This document shows, in pieces, positions 41,809-51,252 of a stretch of 64,000 bases of DNA. Source of the DNA: Microbacterium ginsengiterrae (GTDB lineage: Bacteria; Actinomycetota; Actinomycetes; Actinomycetales; Microbacteriaceae). The notes under the pieces were generated by a model. The model ran no database searches and was not told the DNA's origin. It saw nothing but the letters and a program-made list of their open reading frames with translations. Each line of letters opens with the position of its first letter. Within the stretch, counting starts at the first letter, position 1. Location: the NCBI RefSeq assembly GCF_014205075.1, contig NZ_JACHMU010000001.1, positions 2,480,001 through 2,544,000 of the forward strand. The letters are read 5' to 3'. Position numbers and translations under genes: made by a program.

Positions 41809-42511
41809 CGGGGGCGAGGACCGCCTCGCTCCCGTCATCCCGCTGTTCGGTGGCAAGGTCGCACGCGCGTCCGACCTTGCCACCGACGGCGCAAGTGATC
41901 ATGACCGTCCGGCTGCGCCGCACGCAGTGGGGTCGAGCGGCCGTGGGCGAGAGCAGTCGCGTCGAAAGGACGCGCCGGCAGCTGATGCTTCGGGAAGCTT
42001 CGACCCCGACGAAGCCGTCGCGCAGGCCGAGGAGGCGCTCGTGCGGAAGCTCAGGGCGCGTTCGCTCTCCATCTCGGAGGCTCGACAGGTTCTGCGCGAG
42101 AAGCATCTCGACGCGGCTGCCGTCGACGACGTCATCGACCGATTCTGTGAGCGCGGATACCTGGACGATGGGCTGCTCGCGGAGCATCTCGTCATCTCCG
42201 GGGTCGAGCGCAAAGGTCAGGGCCGCGTGGCCCTCTCGCGGTCCCTTGCGCAGCGGGGGATTCCCCGTGACGTGATCGATGCCGCGCTCGGAGATCTGCC
42301 GGATGATGATGCCGAACGCGCATTGGAGTTCGCCAGGACGAAGGCGCGGTCACTGTCACGACTCGACTTCGACACGGCGTTGCGGCGGCTCGTCGGTCAG
42401 CTCGCTCGACGCGGCTACGGCGGCTCCGTCGCCATGACGGCGGCGCGGACGGCGCTCACGGAAGCCTCTCTCGGCGGTCCGAGCAGCGTGCGGTTCGTCG
42501 ACTCGGAATGA
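41801..42511 (+). CDS. recX: Regulatory protein RecX
   Basis: Modulator that caps or destabilises RecA filaments, 236 residues. Three tandem helical repeats fill about residues 75-225: SLSISEARQVLREKHLD, GYLDDGLLAEHLVISGVERKGQGRVALSRSLAQRGI and RLVGQLARRGYGG. The first 70 residues are disordered, rich in Ala, Asp and Arg, as usual in this phylum. ATG 41801 lies 37 bases after the recA stop behind a GGTGGAGTGAG site. Confidence 0.93.
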   Translation: MSDGGEDRLAPVIPLFGGKVARASDLATDGASDHDRPAAPHAVGSSGRGREQSRRKDAPAADASGSFDPDEAVAQAEEALVRKLRARSLSISEARQVLREKHLDAAAVDDVIDRFCERGYLDDGLLAEHLVISGVERKGQGRVALSRSLAQRGIPRDVIDAALGDLPDDDAERALEFARTKARSLSRLDFDTALRRLVGQLARRGYGGSVAMTAARTALTEASLGGPSSVRFVDSE

Positions 42512-42528
42512 TCGGCGGCAACCGCTCG

Positions 42529-42534
42529 TAGAAT
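42529..42534 (+). promoter_or_regulatory. Likely -10 element of miaB
   Basis: TAGAAT, 10 bases before ATG 42545; GGAAGG lies between, so a very short leader with a ribosome site is possible. Confidence 0.4.
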
Positions 42535-42544
42535 GGAAGGCATC

Positions 42545-44095
42545 ATGACTATTCCGCGCAGCGAACCGACGATGATCTCCGCGTCGCCGGCGGCCGTCGA
42601 CGTCGACGGACGCCACCGAACGTACGAAGTGCGTACCTTCGGATGCCAGATGAACGTGCACGACTCCGAGCGCCTGTCCGGCTCCCTCGAGAGTGCGGGC
42701 TATGTGCGGGCGGATGCCGGCACCGAGGCCGATGTCGTCATCATCAACACCTGCGCGGTCCGCGACAACGCCGCAGGGAAGCTCTACGGCACGCTCGGAC
42801 ATCTCGCATCGGTCAAGCGCCGCAAGGAGGGCATGCAGATCGCCGTCGGCGGCTGCCTCGCGCAGATGGACAAGGACGCCGTGCTCGACAAGGCGCCGTG
42901 GGTCGATGTGGTCTTCGGAACGCACAACATGGGCTCCCTCCCCGGGCTGCTCGAGCGCGCGAAGCACAACGGTGATGCGGAGCTCGAGATCCTCGAGTCC
43001 CTCGAAGTCTTCCCCTCGACGCTCCCGACCAAGCGGGACTCCGCGCACAGCGGCTGGGTGTCGATCTCCGTCGGCTGCAACAACACCTGCACGTTCTGCA
43101 TCGTCCCGAGCCTTCGAGGCAAGGAGAAGGACCGTCGTCCCGGCGACATCCTCAACGAGATCCGCCTGCTCGTCGAAGACGGCGCGATCGAGGTCACCCT
43201 CCTCGGACAGAACGTGAACTCCTACGGCGTCGAGTTCGGCGATCGACAGGCGTTCGGCAAACTGCTGCGCGCGGCAGGCCAGATCGAGGGCCTCGAGCGC
43301 ATCCGTTTCACCAGCCCGCACCCCGCAGCGTTCACCGACGACGTCATCGACGCGATGGCCGAGACGCCGTCCGTCATGCCTCAGCTGCACATGCCGCTGC
43401 AGTCCGGCAGCGACCGCATCCTTCGCGCGATGCGCCGCTCGTACCGCAGCGACCGCTTCCTCGGGATCCTCGACCGCGTGCGTGCACGCATGCCGCACGC
43501 CGCGATCTCCACGGACATCATCGTCGGCTTCCCCGGGGAGACCGACGAGGACTTCGAAGACACGATGCGCGTCGTGGAACAGGCTCGGTTCGCGAACGCG
43601 TTCACCTTCCAGTACTCCATCCGCGAGGGAACCCCGGCCGCCACGATGGAGGACCAGGTCCCGAAGGCCGTCGTGCAGGAGCGCTACAACCGTCTGATCG
43701 CTCTGCAGGAGCGGATCTCGCTGGAGGAGAACCAGAAGCAGGTCGGCCGCGAGGTCGAGGTCCTCGTCTCCGTCGGCGAGGGCAAGAAGGACGTCGAGAC
43801 GCACCGGCTCACCGGCCGCGCAGAGGACAACCGCCTCGTGCACTTCGAGGTCACCGAGGGCTCGGAGATCCCGCGTCCCGGCGATGTCGTCCGCGTGACG
43901 ATCACTCACGGCGCTCCGTTCCACCTGCTCGCCGACGACCCCACCGGCGAACCCCTGCGCATCCGCCGCACACGCGGCGGTGACGCGTGGGATCGGGCCC
44001 AGGCGGAGTCGTGCGGTGTACCCGCTCCGGCCGGAGCAGCCGGAGCGCCCCGTGCCGTCTCCCTGGGTCTTCCCACCCTGCGCGTCGGTGTCTGA
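42545..44095 (+). CDS. miaB: tRNA-2-methylthio-N6-dimethylallyladenosine synthase
   Basis: Radical-SAM methylthiotransferase acting at A37 of tRNAs that read UNN codons, after MiaA. The protein has 516 residues from ATG 42545 (520 from ATG 42533). The auxiliary cluster Cys are in [16 protein letters not shown] and GGCLAQMD; the radical-SAM triad is [13 protein letters not shown] domain occupies about residues 375-445 and an extra 45-residue tail follows. The miaA start lies 8 bases inside this gene, so the two steps of the modification are co-expressed. Confidence 0.95.
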   Translation: MTIPRSEPTMISASPAAVDVDGRHRTYEVRTFGCQMNVHDSERLSGSLESAGYVRADAGTEADVVIINTCAVRDNAAGKLYGTLGHLASVKRRKEGMQIAVGGCLAQMDKDAVLDKAPWVDVVFGTHNMGSLPGLLERAKHNGDAELEILESLEVFPSTLPTKRDSAHSGWVSISVGCNNTCTFCIVPSLRGKEKDRRPGDILNEIRLLVEDGAIEVTLLGQNVNSYGVEFGDRQAFGKLLRAAGQIEGLERIRFTSPHPAAFTDDVIDAMAETPSVMPQLHMPLQSGSDRILRAMRRSYRSDRFLGILDRVRARMPHAAISTDIIVGFPGETDEDFEDTMRVVEQARFANAFTFQYSIREGTPAATMEDQVPKAVVQERYNRLIALQERISLEENQKQVGREVEVLVSVGEGKKDVETHRLTGRAEDNRLVHFEVTEGSEIPRPGDVVRVTITHGAPFHLLADDPTGEPLRIRRTRGGDAWDRAQAESCGVPAPAGAAGAPRAVSLGLPTLRVGV

Positions 44096-44993
44096 CACTC
44101 GGCTCTGGGCCATCGTCGGTGCGACCGGCACCGGCAAGAGCGACTTCGCTCTCCGGCTCGCCGAGCACCTCCGTGCTGCCGGAAATCCGGCGGAGATCGT
44201 CAACGCCGACGCGATGCAGCTGTACCGCGGCATGGACATCGGTACGGCAAAGCTCCCGGTCGCTGAGCGGCGAGGCATCCCGCACCACATGCTCGACGTC
44301 CGCGATGTCATGGAGGAAGCGGCCGTCGCCTGGTACCAGCCGTTGGCACGAGCGGCGATCGCCGACATCCACGCGCGCGGGGGAGACGCGATCCTCGTCG
44401 GTGGGTCGGGACTCTACGTCTCGAGCGTGATCTTCGACTTCCGGTTCCCGCCGCGCGACGCCGCCGTGCGCGAGAGGCTCGAAGCCGACCTCGAAGCGCT
44501 CGGTGCGCCGACGATGTACGCGCGCCTGCGCGAGAAGGACGCCGTCACGGCCGCGCGTGTGGACCCGAAGAACGGGCGACGAGTCATCCGCGCCCTGGAG
44601 GTCCTCGAGCAGGGCGCGCAGAACCATGGCGCCGCTCTCCCCGACGCGCCGAAAGCGTGGCATCCGCTCACGCGCATCCTCGGCGTGCACGTCGATCGAA
44701 CCGCGCTCGTCGACCGCCTCGATGAGCGGGTGCGCCGCATGTGGGACCAGGGGATGCTCGAAGAGGTCTCCCGGCTGCGCGACGCAGGCCTCGAACGGGG
44801 AATCACCGCCTCGCGGGCGATCGGCTACGCACAGGCGCTGGCGCAGTTGAACGGCAGCATGACCGAGGATGCCGCGATCGCGGAGACGCAGGCGCTCACA
44901 CGCCGATACGCGCGGCGTCAGGTGTCCTGGTTCAAGCGGTACCCGGGACTCGAATGGATCGCGCCGGACGCGGATCCCCACGAGTGGGTGTGA
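44088..44993 (+). CDS. miaA: tRNA dimethylallyltransferase
   Basis: Adds the isopentenyl group to A37 of tRNA, supplying the substrate of MiaB. The 301-residue form starts at GTG 44088 and reaches the P-loop GATGTGKSD by residue 10; [25 protein letters not shown] and GGSGLYV follow. Longer starts upstream lie wholly inside miaB and would add unrelated residues. The 8-base overlap indicates translational coupling. Confidence 0.93.
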   Translation: MSDTRLWAIVGATGTGKSDFALRLAEHLRAAGNPAEIVNADAMQLYRGMDIGTAKLPVAERRGIPHHMLDVRDVMEEAAVAWYQPLARAAIADIHARGGDAILVGGSGLYVSSVIFDFRFPPRDAAVRERLEADLEALGAPTMYARLREKDAVTAARVDPKNGRRVIRALEVLEQGAQNHGAALPDAPKAWHPLTRILGVHVDRTALVDRLDERVRRMWDQGMLEEVSRLRDAGLERGITASRAIGYAQALAQLNGSMTEDAAIAETQALTRRYARRQVSWFKRYPGLEWIAPDADPHEWV

Positions 44994-45021
44994 TGTCCGA
45001 TGCGGGTGGGAAGATCTGCGC

Positions 45022-45564
45022 ATGGCAACCCACTACTTCACGGCATCCAGCCTCGACGGATTCATCGCGACTCCTGATCACTCGCTCGACTGGCTCCTGA
45101 AGCAGGACGTCGACCCGGATGGGCCGATGGCGTACCAGCTGTTCGAGAAGACGATCGGCGCGCTGGCGATGGGCGCGTCCACCTACCAGTGGGTGCTCGA
45201 CCACGAGGAGGCGCGCTGGCCCTACGGCCGCCCGGTCTGGGTGTTCACCCACCGCGACCTCCCCGTACCGGATGGGGCGAATGTGCGCCTGACCAGGTCG
45301 CCGATTCGCGAGGTCCACGCGGCGATGGCCGCGGCGGCCGACGGTGCCGACCTCTGGGTCGTCGGCGGAGGGGACCTCGCGGGACAGTTCGCCGACGAGG
45401 ACTTGCTCGACGAGGTGTGGGTGCAGTTCGCGCCGGTGACGCTCGGCGGGGGTGCGCCGCTCCTCCCGCGCGCTCTCGATCTCGAACTCGTCGACGTCGC
45501 GCGCAACAGGGACTTCCTCTGCGGTCGTTATCGCGTGTCGCGCCTGACCCCGAATGCGAAGTAG
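45022..45564 (+). CDS. RibD C-terminal/dihydrofolate reductase-like protein
   Basis: Protein of 180 residues with the DHFR-like fold of the RibD C-terminal family. THYFTASSLDGFIATPDHSLDWL is the standard opening of this group, and DLWVVGGGDLAGQF the NADPH loop. It lacks the true DHFR substrate residues and is not in a riboflavin operon, so it is an NADPH reductase of unknown substrate. ATG 45022 follows GGTGGGAAG. Its 3' end overlaps a convergent gene by 37 bases. Confidence 0.85.
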   Translation: MATHYFTASSLDGFIATPDHSLDWLLKQDVDPDGPMAYQLFEKTIGALAMGASTYQWVLDHEEARWPYGRPVWVFTHRDLPVPDGANVRLTRSPIREVHAAMAAAADGADLWVVGGGDLAGQFADEDLLDEVWVQFAPVTLGGGAPLLPRALDLELVDVARNRDFLCGRYRVSRLTPNAK

Positions 45565-45755
45565 GCGGCCGGTCCGATCCAGTTCACGAGGATGACCGGG
45601 ATCCACGCCGGCTTCGGTCCGCGCAGTTCGTCGGGTCCACGGCGAGCGAGGTCCCAGAACGCCAGAACGGCGAACGCGACCTGCACGATGCCGACCACTG
45701 CGAGAGCGGCCTTGCCCGCGGGGCTCATCTTCGAGATGTCCTTCTTGCGACCCAT
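45528..45755 (-). CDS. Small membrane protein with phospholipase D N-terminal-like domain
   Basis: Protein of 75 residues with two hydrophobic helices (about residues 15-36 and 48-68). AFWDLARRGPDELRGPKPAWIPVILVNWIGPAAYFAFG matches the PLDc_N domain, here present alone. Related free-standing domains are common in actinobacteria; the role is unknown. ATG 45755 follows GAGGAGG. The last 12 codons overlap the end of the convergent RibD-like gene. Confidence 0.82.
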   Translation of the reverse strand: MGRKKDISKMSPAGKAALAVVGIVQVAFAVLAFWDLARRGPDELRGPKPAWIPVILVNWIGPAAYFAFGVRRDTR

Positions 45756-45836
45756 GTGTGGACCTCCTCGCTCCATTCTCTCCGCCCGTGGCATTCCGCA
45801 CCAGCGATGACCGCGGCCGAGATGAAGCCTGTTCCC

Positions 45837-45842
45837 TAGACT
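45837..45842 (+). promoter_or_regulatory. -10 element of a leaderless promoter (dapF)
   Basis: TAGACT, GGGGGA, then ATG 45849. Confidence 0.5.
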
Positions 45843-45848
45843 GGGGGA

Positions 45849-46721
45849 ATGGTCGCATTCACCAAGGGGCACGGCACCGGCAACGACTTCGTCATCATCG
45901 CCGACCCGGACGGCGAGATCGAGCTCAGCGCCGAACAGGTGGCCGCCCTGTGCGACCGCCACTTCGGCATCGGCGCCGACGGCGTGCTCCGTGTCGTGCG
46001 TTCGGCCGCGCTCCCTGAAGGTGCCGCCGCGCTGGCCGAAGAACCTGCCGCGGAGTGGTTCATGGACTACCGCAACGCTGATGGCTCCATCGCCGAGATG
46101 TGCGGCAACGGCGTGCGCGTGTTCGTGCACTACCTCGTGCGCGCCGGACTCGCGACCATCGAACCGGGAACGACGCTGCCCATCGGCACCAGGGCAGGCG
46201 TCCGCGACGTCACCAGCAGCGCGAACGGATACCAGGTGGATCTGGGGCGCTGGCGACTGTCGGGCGACGACCCTCTGGCGAAGGCGCGCGGGCTCGAAGT
46301 GGCACGGCCGGGCCTCGGCATCGACGTGGGCAATCCGCACGTCGTGGTCGCCCTCGCCTCCGAGGAGGAACTCGCCGGGCTGGAGCTGGAGTACATCCCC
46401 GAACTCGACCCGACTCCTGCCGGCGGCGCGAACGTCGAGTTCGTCGTCCCCGGCGAGCCGCTCGTGCGAGACGGCATCGGGCACGTGACCATGCGCGTGT
46501 TCGAGCGCGGCGTCGGTGAGACCCTGAGCTGCGGGACCGGTGTCGCGGCGACCGCTCTCGCCGTGCGTCACTGGGCAGGCGCGGCAGCGCCGGACAACTG
46601 GCGGGTGGACGTCCCCGGAGGCACTCTGGGGGTGCGCATGTTCCCTGCGGAGGACGGCGAGCACGTCGCCCTGTCCGGGCCCGCGCAGCTCGTCTACAGC
46701 GGCACCGTCGATCTGATCTGA
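45849..46721 (+). CDS. dapF: Diaminopimelate epimerase
   Basis: Converts LL- to meso-diaminopimelate, precursor of lysine and in many bacteria of the cell wall. The 290-residue protein has two homologous halves, each with one catalytic Cys: [13 protein letters not shown] and [19 protein letters not shown] at residues 7-15 is the conserved start. ATG 45849 has TAGACT 6 bases upstream. In this phylum the gene usually follows miaA, as here with two extra genes between. Confidence 0.95.
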   Translation: MVAFTKGHGTGNDFVIIADPDGEIELSAEQVAALCDRHFGIGADGVLRVVRSAALPEGAAALAEEPAAEWFMDYRNADGSIAEMCGNGVRVFVHYLVRAGLATIEPGTTLPIGTRAGVRDVTSSANGYQVDLGRWRLSGDDPLAKARGLEVARPGLGIDVGNPHVVVALASEEELAGLELEYIPELDPTPAGGANVEFVVPGEPLVRDGIGHVTMRVFERGVGETLSCGTGVAATALAVRHWAGAAAPDNWRVDVPGGTLGVRMFPAEDGEHVALSGPAQLVYSGTVDLI

Positions 46722-46751
46722 TCACGATTCCCCGTCGCCCTGGCGGCGAAT

Positions 46752-46768
46752 GCGTCATCATGTGACGC
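46752..46768. promoter_or_regulatory. Palindrome before the NtaA-type monooxygenase gene
   Basis: GCGTCATCATGTGACGC: perfect 6-base arms around TCATG, 42 bases before the start at 46810. It could be an operator or a weak terminator of dapF; no U tract. Confidence 0.4.
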
Positions 46769-46809
46769 GTGAAGAGGCGTCCGCGCACTGTTTCGTTCAC
46801 GATGGGGTG

Positions 46810-48192
46810 ATGAGCAGGCAGATCCGATTCAACGCGTTCGACATGAACTGTGTGGCCCACCAGTCCTCCGGGATGTGGCGGCATCCCCTCGACCAGTCGT
46901 CGCGGTACAAGGAGATCGGATACTGGACCGAACTCGCCCAGCTCCTCGAGCGCGGTCACTTCGACGGCCTCTTCATCGCGGACGTGCTCGGAACGTACGA
47001 CGTCTTCGGGGCCTCGAACGAGGCGGCGATCCGACACGGCGCCCAGGTCCCCGTCAACGATCCGATCCTGCTCGTCAGCGCCATGGCAGCAGTCACCGAG
47101 CATCTGGGTTTCGGCGTGACCGCCGGCACCGCGTACGAGCACCCGTACCCCTTCGCACGCCGCATGACGACGCTCGACCACCTCACACAGGGCAGGGTCG
47201 GATGGAACGTCGTCACAGGCTACCTGCCTTCCGCCGCGCGCAACATGGGGCACGACGACCAGCTCGAGCACGACCAGCGCTACGACGTGGCGGACGAGTA
47301 TCTCGAGGTGACGTACAAGCTCTGGGAGGGGTCCTGGGAGGACGACGCCGTCATCCGAGATCGCGATTCCGGCGTGTTCACCGACCCGTCCAAGGTGCAC
47401 GAGATCGGCCATCGCGGCGAGCACTTCACCGTGCCGGGCATCCACATCTCCGAGCCGTCCCCGCAGCGCACGCCTGTGATCTATCAGGCCGGCGCCTCGC
47501 CGCGGGGGATCGCCTTCGCCGCCGGGAATGCGGAGGCGATCTTCGTCGCCGCTCCGACGAAGAAGGTCCTCGCCGGCACCGTCGCCCGGATCAGGGACGC
47601 CCTGGAAGAGGCGGGGCGCGACCGCTACTCCGCGAAGATCTACACCCTGTTGACGATCATCACCGACGAGACGAGCGAGAAGGCGCACGCGAAGCACGAG
47701 GACTTCCTCCGATACGCGAGCGACGAAGGCGCCCTCGTCTTCATGTCCGGATGGATGGGCATCGATCTGTCGCAGTACGACCTCGACGAGCCGATCGGCA
47801 ACGTGAAGAGCAACGCGATCCAGTCCACGGTGGCCAACTTCCAGCAGGCCGGTGACGACGGCAAGGAATGGAAGGTCCGGGACATCGCGCGTCTCGGCAA
47901 CATCGGCGGCCTCGGGCCGCGTGTGGTCGGCTCACCCACCGAGGTCGCCGACTTCCTCCAGGACTGGGTCGAGGAGACCGACGTCGACGGATTCAACCTC
48001 GCGTACGCCATCACGCCGGGCACCTTCGAGGACGTCGTGACGTTCATCGTCCCCGAGTTGCAGCGCCGAGGCGTCTACCAGCGCGAGTACACGCCGGGCA
48101 CGTTGCGGCACAAGCTGCACGGTCGGGGAGACCGGCTTCCCGAGGAGCATCGCGGCGCAGATTTCCGCGTGGGACACGCTGCGCGCGTCTGA
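46810..48192 (+). CDS. NtaA/SnaA/DszA-type FMN-dependent monooxygenase
   Basis: Luciferase-fold monooxygenase of 460 residues, the subgroup that oxidises nitrilotriacetate, pristinamycin IIB, dibenzothiophene sulfone or sulfides. IRFNAFDMNCVAHQSSGMWRHP, HFDGLFIADVLGTYDVF, DHLTQGRVGWNVVTGYLPSAARNMG and the HRGEHFTVPGIH block are typical. It needs FMNH2 from a separate reductase; the nearest is at 19843, not linked. The start is ATG 46810 (or GTG 46807). A palindrome upstream suggests a dedicated repressor. Substrate unknown. Confidence 0.9.
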   Translation: MSRQIRFNAFDMNCVAHQSSGMWRHPLDQSSRYKEIGYWTELAQLLERGHFDGLFIADVLGTYDVFGASNEAAIRHGAQVPVNDPILLVSAMAAVTEHLGFGVTAGTAYEHPYPFARRMTTLDHLTQGRVGWNVVTGYLPSAARNMGHDDQLEHDQRYDVADEYLEVTYKLWEGSWEDDAVIRDRDSGVFTDPSKVHEIGHRGEHFTVPGIHISEPSPQRTPVIYQAGASPRGIAFAAGNAEAIFVAAPTKKVLAGTVARIRDALEEAGRDRYSAKIYTLLTIITDETSEKAHAKHEDFLRYASDEGALVFMSGWMGIDLSQYDLDEPIGNVKSNAIQSTVANFQQAGDDGKEWKVRDIARLGNIGGLGPRVVGSPTEVADFLQDWVEETDVDGFNLAYAITPGTFEDVVTFIVPELQRRGVYQREYTPGTLRHKLHGRGDRLPEEHRGADFRVGHAARV

Positions 48193-48213
48193 TCGCCGCG
48201 CAGGCGGCTGCGG

Positions 48214-48855
48214 TCAGACCAGCGTGATCGGCTCGGTCGGCGGGGTGCCGTGACGACGGACCTTGATCACCCGGTACCCCTTGCCCGTCGCGGTGCGGAA
48301 CACGCTGTACCCGGTGTGGAAGGTCGCGCCCAGCCACCGCTGGAGCGAATCGGCACCGAGATTCCGCTGCACCACCAGCCAGGCGTCGCTCCGCTCGTCA
48401 AGCCGCGGGATCCATCGCTCGAGCATTCCGTGCAGCACGTTCTTGCCCACTCGGATCGGCGGATTCGACCGGATCGTGCGGAACGCGATGTCGTCGGGAA
48501 CATCATCGGGGTGCACGGCGTTGACATTGGTGAGACCATGCGCCTCGGCGTTGCGGCGGACGAGATCCAGAGCGCGTTCGTTCACATCGACGGCCCACAC
48601 CGTCGCATGCGGTGCCGCGAACGCCATCGTGAGACTGATCGGACCCCACCCGCTCCCGAGATCCAGGAAGTGGCCGCTCGGAGGAACAGGCGGCATGTTC
48701 GCGAACAGGACAGCGGTCCCGGCATCCAGACGGTCGGGGCTGAACACGCCGCCGGCGGTGGTGATCTCACGCTCGCGACCCGCCAAGGGGACCGATATGG
48801 TCCGCAGGTTCTCCGCACTCGCCGGAGCAGCAGAAAAGTAGTGATCGGACCCCAT
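48214..48855 (-). CDS. RsmC/MTS-type class I methyltransferase
   Basis: SAM-dependent methyltransferase of 213 residues resembling the catalytic half of 16S rRNA guanine-N2 methyltransferases. DLGSGWGPISL is the SAM loop, WAVDVNERAL the acidic second strand and SNPPIRVGK the NPP(Y/I) motif of N-methyltransferases. The DHYFSAAP opening is common to this family. ATG 48855 lies 6 bases after TACGCT. Target not proven; rRNA is the best guess. Confidence 0.88.
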   Translation of the reverse strand: MGSDHYFSAAPASAENLRTISVPLAGREREITTAGGVFSPDRLDAGTAVLFANMPPVPPSGHFLDLGSGWGPISLTMAFAAPHATVWAVDVNERALDLVRRNAEAHGLTNVNAVHPDDVPDDIAFRTIRSNPPIRVGKNVLHGMLERWIPRLDERSDAWLVVQRNLGADSLQRWLGATFHTGYSVFRTATGKGYRVIKVRRHGTPPTEPITLV

Positions 48856-48861
48856 ACCGTG

Positions 48862-48867
48862 AGCGTA
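48862..48867 (-). promoter_or_regulatory. -10 element of a leaderless promoter (methyltransferase)
   Basis: TACGCT, CACGGT, then ATG 48855. Confidence 0.5.
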
Positions 48868-48881
48868 CCGGACCTGCGGGT

Positions 48882-48887
48882 TAAGGT
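48882..48887 (+). promoter_or_regulatory. Possible -10 element of hflX
   Basis: TAAGGT within the tandem TTAAGGTTAAG; would give a leader of about 20 bases. Confidence 0.3.
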
Positions 48888-48914
48888 TAAGACGCCCGAC
48901 ACAGAAGGCAGAGG

Positions 48915-50420
48915 ATGACGAAGACGACACAAGACACCCACGACGACGAGACCGTCGACCGCGTGCTGGCCAACGCAGACAAGCGCATCGAGCCGCGTGT
49001 CTTCGGCGCGGCGCAGGCGCTGCAGGATGCCGGCACCGCCGGATACGGCGACAGGGACGGCGATCAGTGGGATCTGGAAGACCGTCACGCGCTCCGCCGC
49101 GTCGTCGGTCTCTCCACCGAGCTCGAGGACGTCACCGAAGTCGAATACCGCCAGCTGCGGCTGGAGAACGTCGTCCTCGTCGGGGTGTACCCGCAGGGCG
49201 CTCAGACGGACGCGGAGAACTCGCTGCGCGAACTCGCCGCCCTGGCGGAGACGGCAGGGGCAGTCGTGCTCGACGGCGTGCTGCAACGGCGTCCGCATCC
49301 GGATCCTGCGACCTACCTCGGCCGCGGCAAGGCGCAGGAACTGAAGGACCTCGTCGCCGCCACCGGAGCAGACACCGTCATCGCCGACACCGAACTCGCG
49401 CCGAGCCAACGCCGCGCGCTCGAGGACGTGGTCAAGGTCAAGGTCATCGACCGCACCACCGTGATCCTCGACATCTTCAGCCAGCATGCGAAGAGCCGGG
49501 AGGGCAAGGCGCAGGTCGAACTCGCGCAGCTCGAATACCTTCTGCCGCGGCTTCGTGGTTGGGGTGACTCGATGAGCCGTCAGGCCGGTGGCCAGGTGGG
49601 CGCCGGCGGTGCGGGAATGGGATCGCGCGGACCGGGTGAGACGAAGATCGAGCTCGATCGACGACGCATCCGTACGCGCATGGCCCTGTTGCGACGTCAG
49701 ATCAGGGACTTCGCCCCTGCTCGCGACGCCAAGCGCGCCGAGCGCAAGCGCAACACCATCCCGTCCGTCGCGATCGCCGGCTACACCAACGCCGGCAAGT
49801 CCAGTCTGCTCAACGCGCTCACCAGTGCCGGAGTGCTCGTCGAGAACGCCCTGTTCGCGACGCTCGATGCCACCGTCCGCCGGTCGGAGACCGCCGACGG
49901 CCGCGTCTACACGCTGACCGACACCGTCGGATTCGTGCGCAACCTTCCGCATCAGCTCGTCGAAGCCTTCCGCTCGACGCTGGAGGAGGTCGCGGACGCG
50001 GACATCGTCCTGCACGTCGTCGACGCCTCGCACCCGGACCCCGCCGGTCAGCTCCAGACCGTCCGCGACGTGATGGGCGACGTGGGTGCCCGCGACCTGC
50101 CCGAGATCGTCGTGTTCAACAAGTCGGACCTCATCTCCGAGGACGACCGTCTGGTGCTGCAGGGACTCGAGCCGAAGGCGCACTTCGTCTCGCCGCGCTC
50201 CGGCGAGGGGATCGAGGAGCTGCGCGCCGTCATCGACGAGGCACTTCCCAAGCCTGCCGTGGAGGTGCGTGCACTGGTGCCGTACGGCAGGGGAGACCTC
50301 ATCGCGGCCGTGCACGAGACGGGCATCCTGCTCTCCGCGGAACACGGGGAAGAGGGGACACAGATCCACGCGCACGTGTCGGAGCGCCTGGCAGCCGAAC
50401 TGGCGGCGTTCACGCTCTGA
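48915..50420 (+). CDS. hflX: Ribosome-splitting GTPase HflX
   Basis: GTPase that binds the 50S subunit and rescues stalled ribosomes under stress, 501 residues. The N-terminal HflX domain includes VGVYPQGAQTDAENSLREL and a Gly-rich linker SRQAGGQVGAGGAGMGSRGPGETKIE; the G domain has G1 GYTNAGKSS, G3 DTVGFVRNLPHQLVEAFRSTLEE and G4 FNKSD. ATG 48915 follows GGCAGAGG. It is the conserved downstream neighbour of dapF in this phylum, here after two extra genes. tmRNA, the other rescue system, lies 0.8 kb downstream. Confidence 0.95.
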   Translation: MTKTTQDTHDDETVDRVLANADKRIEPRVFGAAQALQDAGTAGYGDRDGDQWDLEDRHALRRVVGLSTELEDVTEVEYRQLRLENVVLVGVYPQGAQTDAENSLRELAALAETAGAVVLDGVLQRRPHPDPATYLGRGKAQELKDLVAATGADTVIADTELAPSQRRALEDVVKVKVIDRTTVILDIFSQHAKSREGKAQVELAQLEYLLPRLRGWGDSMSRQAGGQVGAGGAGMGSRGPGETKIELDRRRIRTRMALLRRQIRDFAPARDAKRAERKRNTIPSVAIAGYTNAGKSSLLNALTSAGVLVENALFATLDATVRRSETADGRVYTLTDTVGFVRNLPHQLVEAFRSTLEEVADADIVLHVVDASHPDPAGQLQTVRDVMGDVGARDLPEIVVFNKSDLISEDDRLVLQGLEPKAHFVSPRSGEGIEELRAVIDEALPKPAVEVRALVPYGRGDLIAAVHETGILLSAEHGEEGTQIHAHVSERLAAELAAFTL

Positions 50421-50467
50421 TCGGCAAGCGCCCCGCTGGGCGGCGCGACGCTCGCGTCGGCCGTCGC

Positions 50468-51127
50468 TCAGTGGGCCGTGAAGCGCGCCTCGACCGTCGC
50501 GCTCACGACGATGTCCTCCGGCTCGTACTCCATCATCGGGTTCGAATCGGCGGCCGCGAGAGCGACAGCGCGGGCCATCATCTGCGGGCCGGGTGACACC
50601 TCGCGGGAGATGAGTCCGGTGTCTGCGATCTCGACGGGGGTGACGGTCTCCAGGCCGAGCGCGGACGCATAGGACTGCGCCCGCCGGACGGCGATGCCGA
50701 CGGCTGCGGAGGCGACCTCGCTCTCCAGGTCCGCACGGGTCTGCGGGGTGAGGTGCCAGTTCACCCAGCCGACGTCGACGCCATCCCATGCCGCGATGCC
50801 GGAGATCCAGATCGACAGCTCGGTGACCTCGATGAACGTGGCGCTGAAGTCGATGCTGGCGTAGTACACCGGGGCGAGCTTCCGGCCCTCCTCGTTCCAC
50901 GGACGCTCCGCACGTACCGACAGGCGCTTGCTGCTCCAGTCCACGACGCTGCCGGCCTCCTGACGCTCGGTGATTCCGGTGCGGACAGGTTCGGCCAGAC
51001 GCATCGCCCGTTCGATGACGGAGGACCTCTCCGCACCCTCGGCGCGGACGGTGACGTGGACCGTCGCCCGCTCGGGTGCGATGCGGGATTCGTGCTCGCC
51101 GCGGACGGTGATGGTGACCTCGCTCAT
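50468..51127 (-). CDS. SIMPL (DUF541) domain protein
   Basis: Protein of 219 residues made of a single SIMPL/DUF541 domain. VTITVRGEHESRIAPERATVHVTV opens the first strand pair and AVRRAQSYASALGLETVTPVEIAD is the conserved helix. Many relatives have a signal peptide and act in the envelope (for example BP26 of Brucella); this one has none, so it is probably cytoplasmic. ATG 51127 lies 7 bases after TAGAGT. Function unknown. Confidence 0.85.
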   Translation of the reverse strand: MSEVTITVRGEHESRIAPERATVHVTVRAEGAERSSVIERAMRLAEPVRTGITERQEAGSVVDWSSKRLSVRAERPWNEEGRKLAPVYYASIDFSATFIEVTELSIWISGIAAWDGVDVGWVNWHLTPQTRADLESEVASAAVGIAVRRAQSYASALGLETVTPVEIADTGLISREVSPGPQMMARAVALAAADSNPMMEYEPEDIVVSATVEARFTAH

Positions 51128-51134
51128 GGCTGCG

Positions 51135-51140
51135 ACTCTA
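51135..51140 (-). promoter_or_regulatory. -10 element of a leaderless promoter (SIMPL gene)
   Basis: TAGAGT, CGCAGCC, then ATG 51127. Confidence 0.5.
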
Positions 51141-51252
51141 CGCCAGGAATAGCATCCGCCTGTGTTCCGTTGTACCCTGAGATGCTCGGACGATCCGTCG
51201 CCCGATTGGTAATTCCACAGTGTGACAGCGGTCCCTTCGCAAGAAGGACCAC

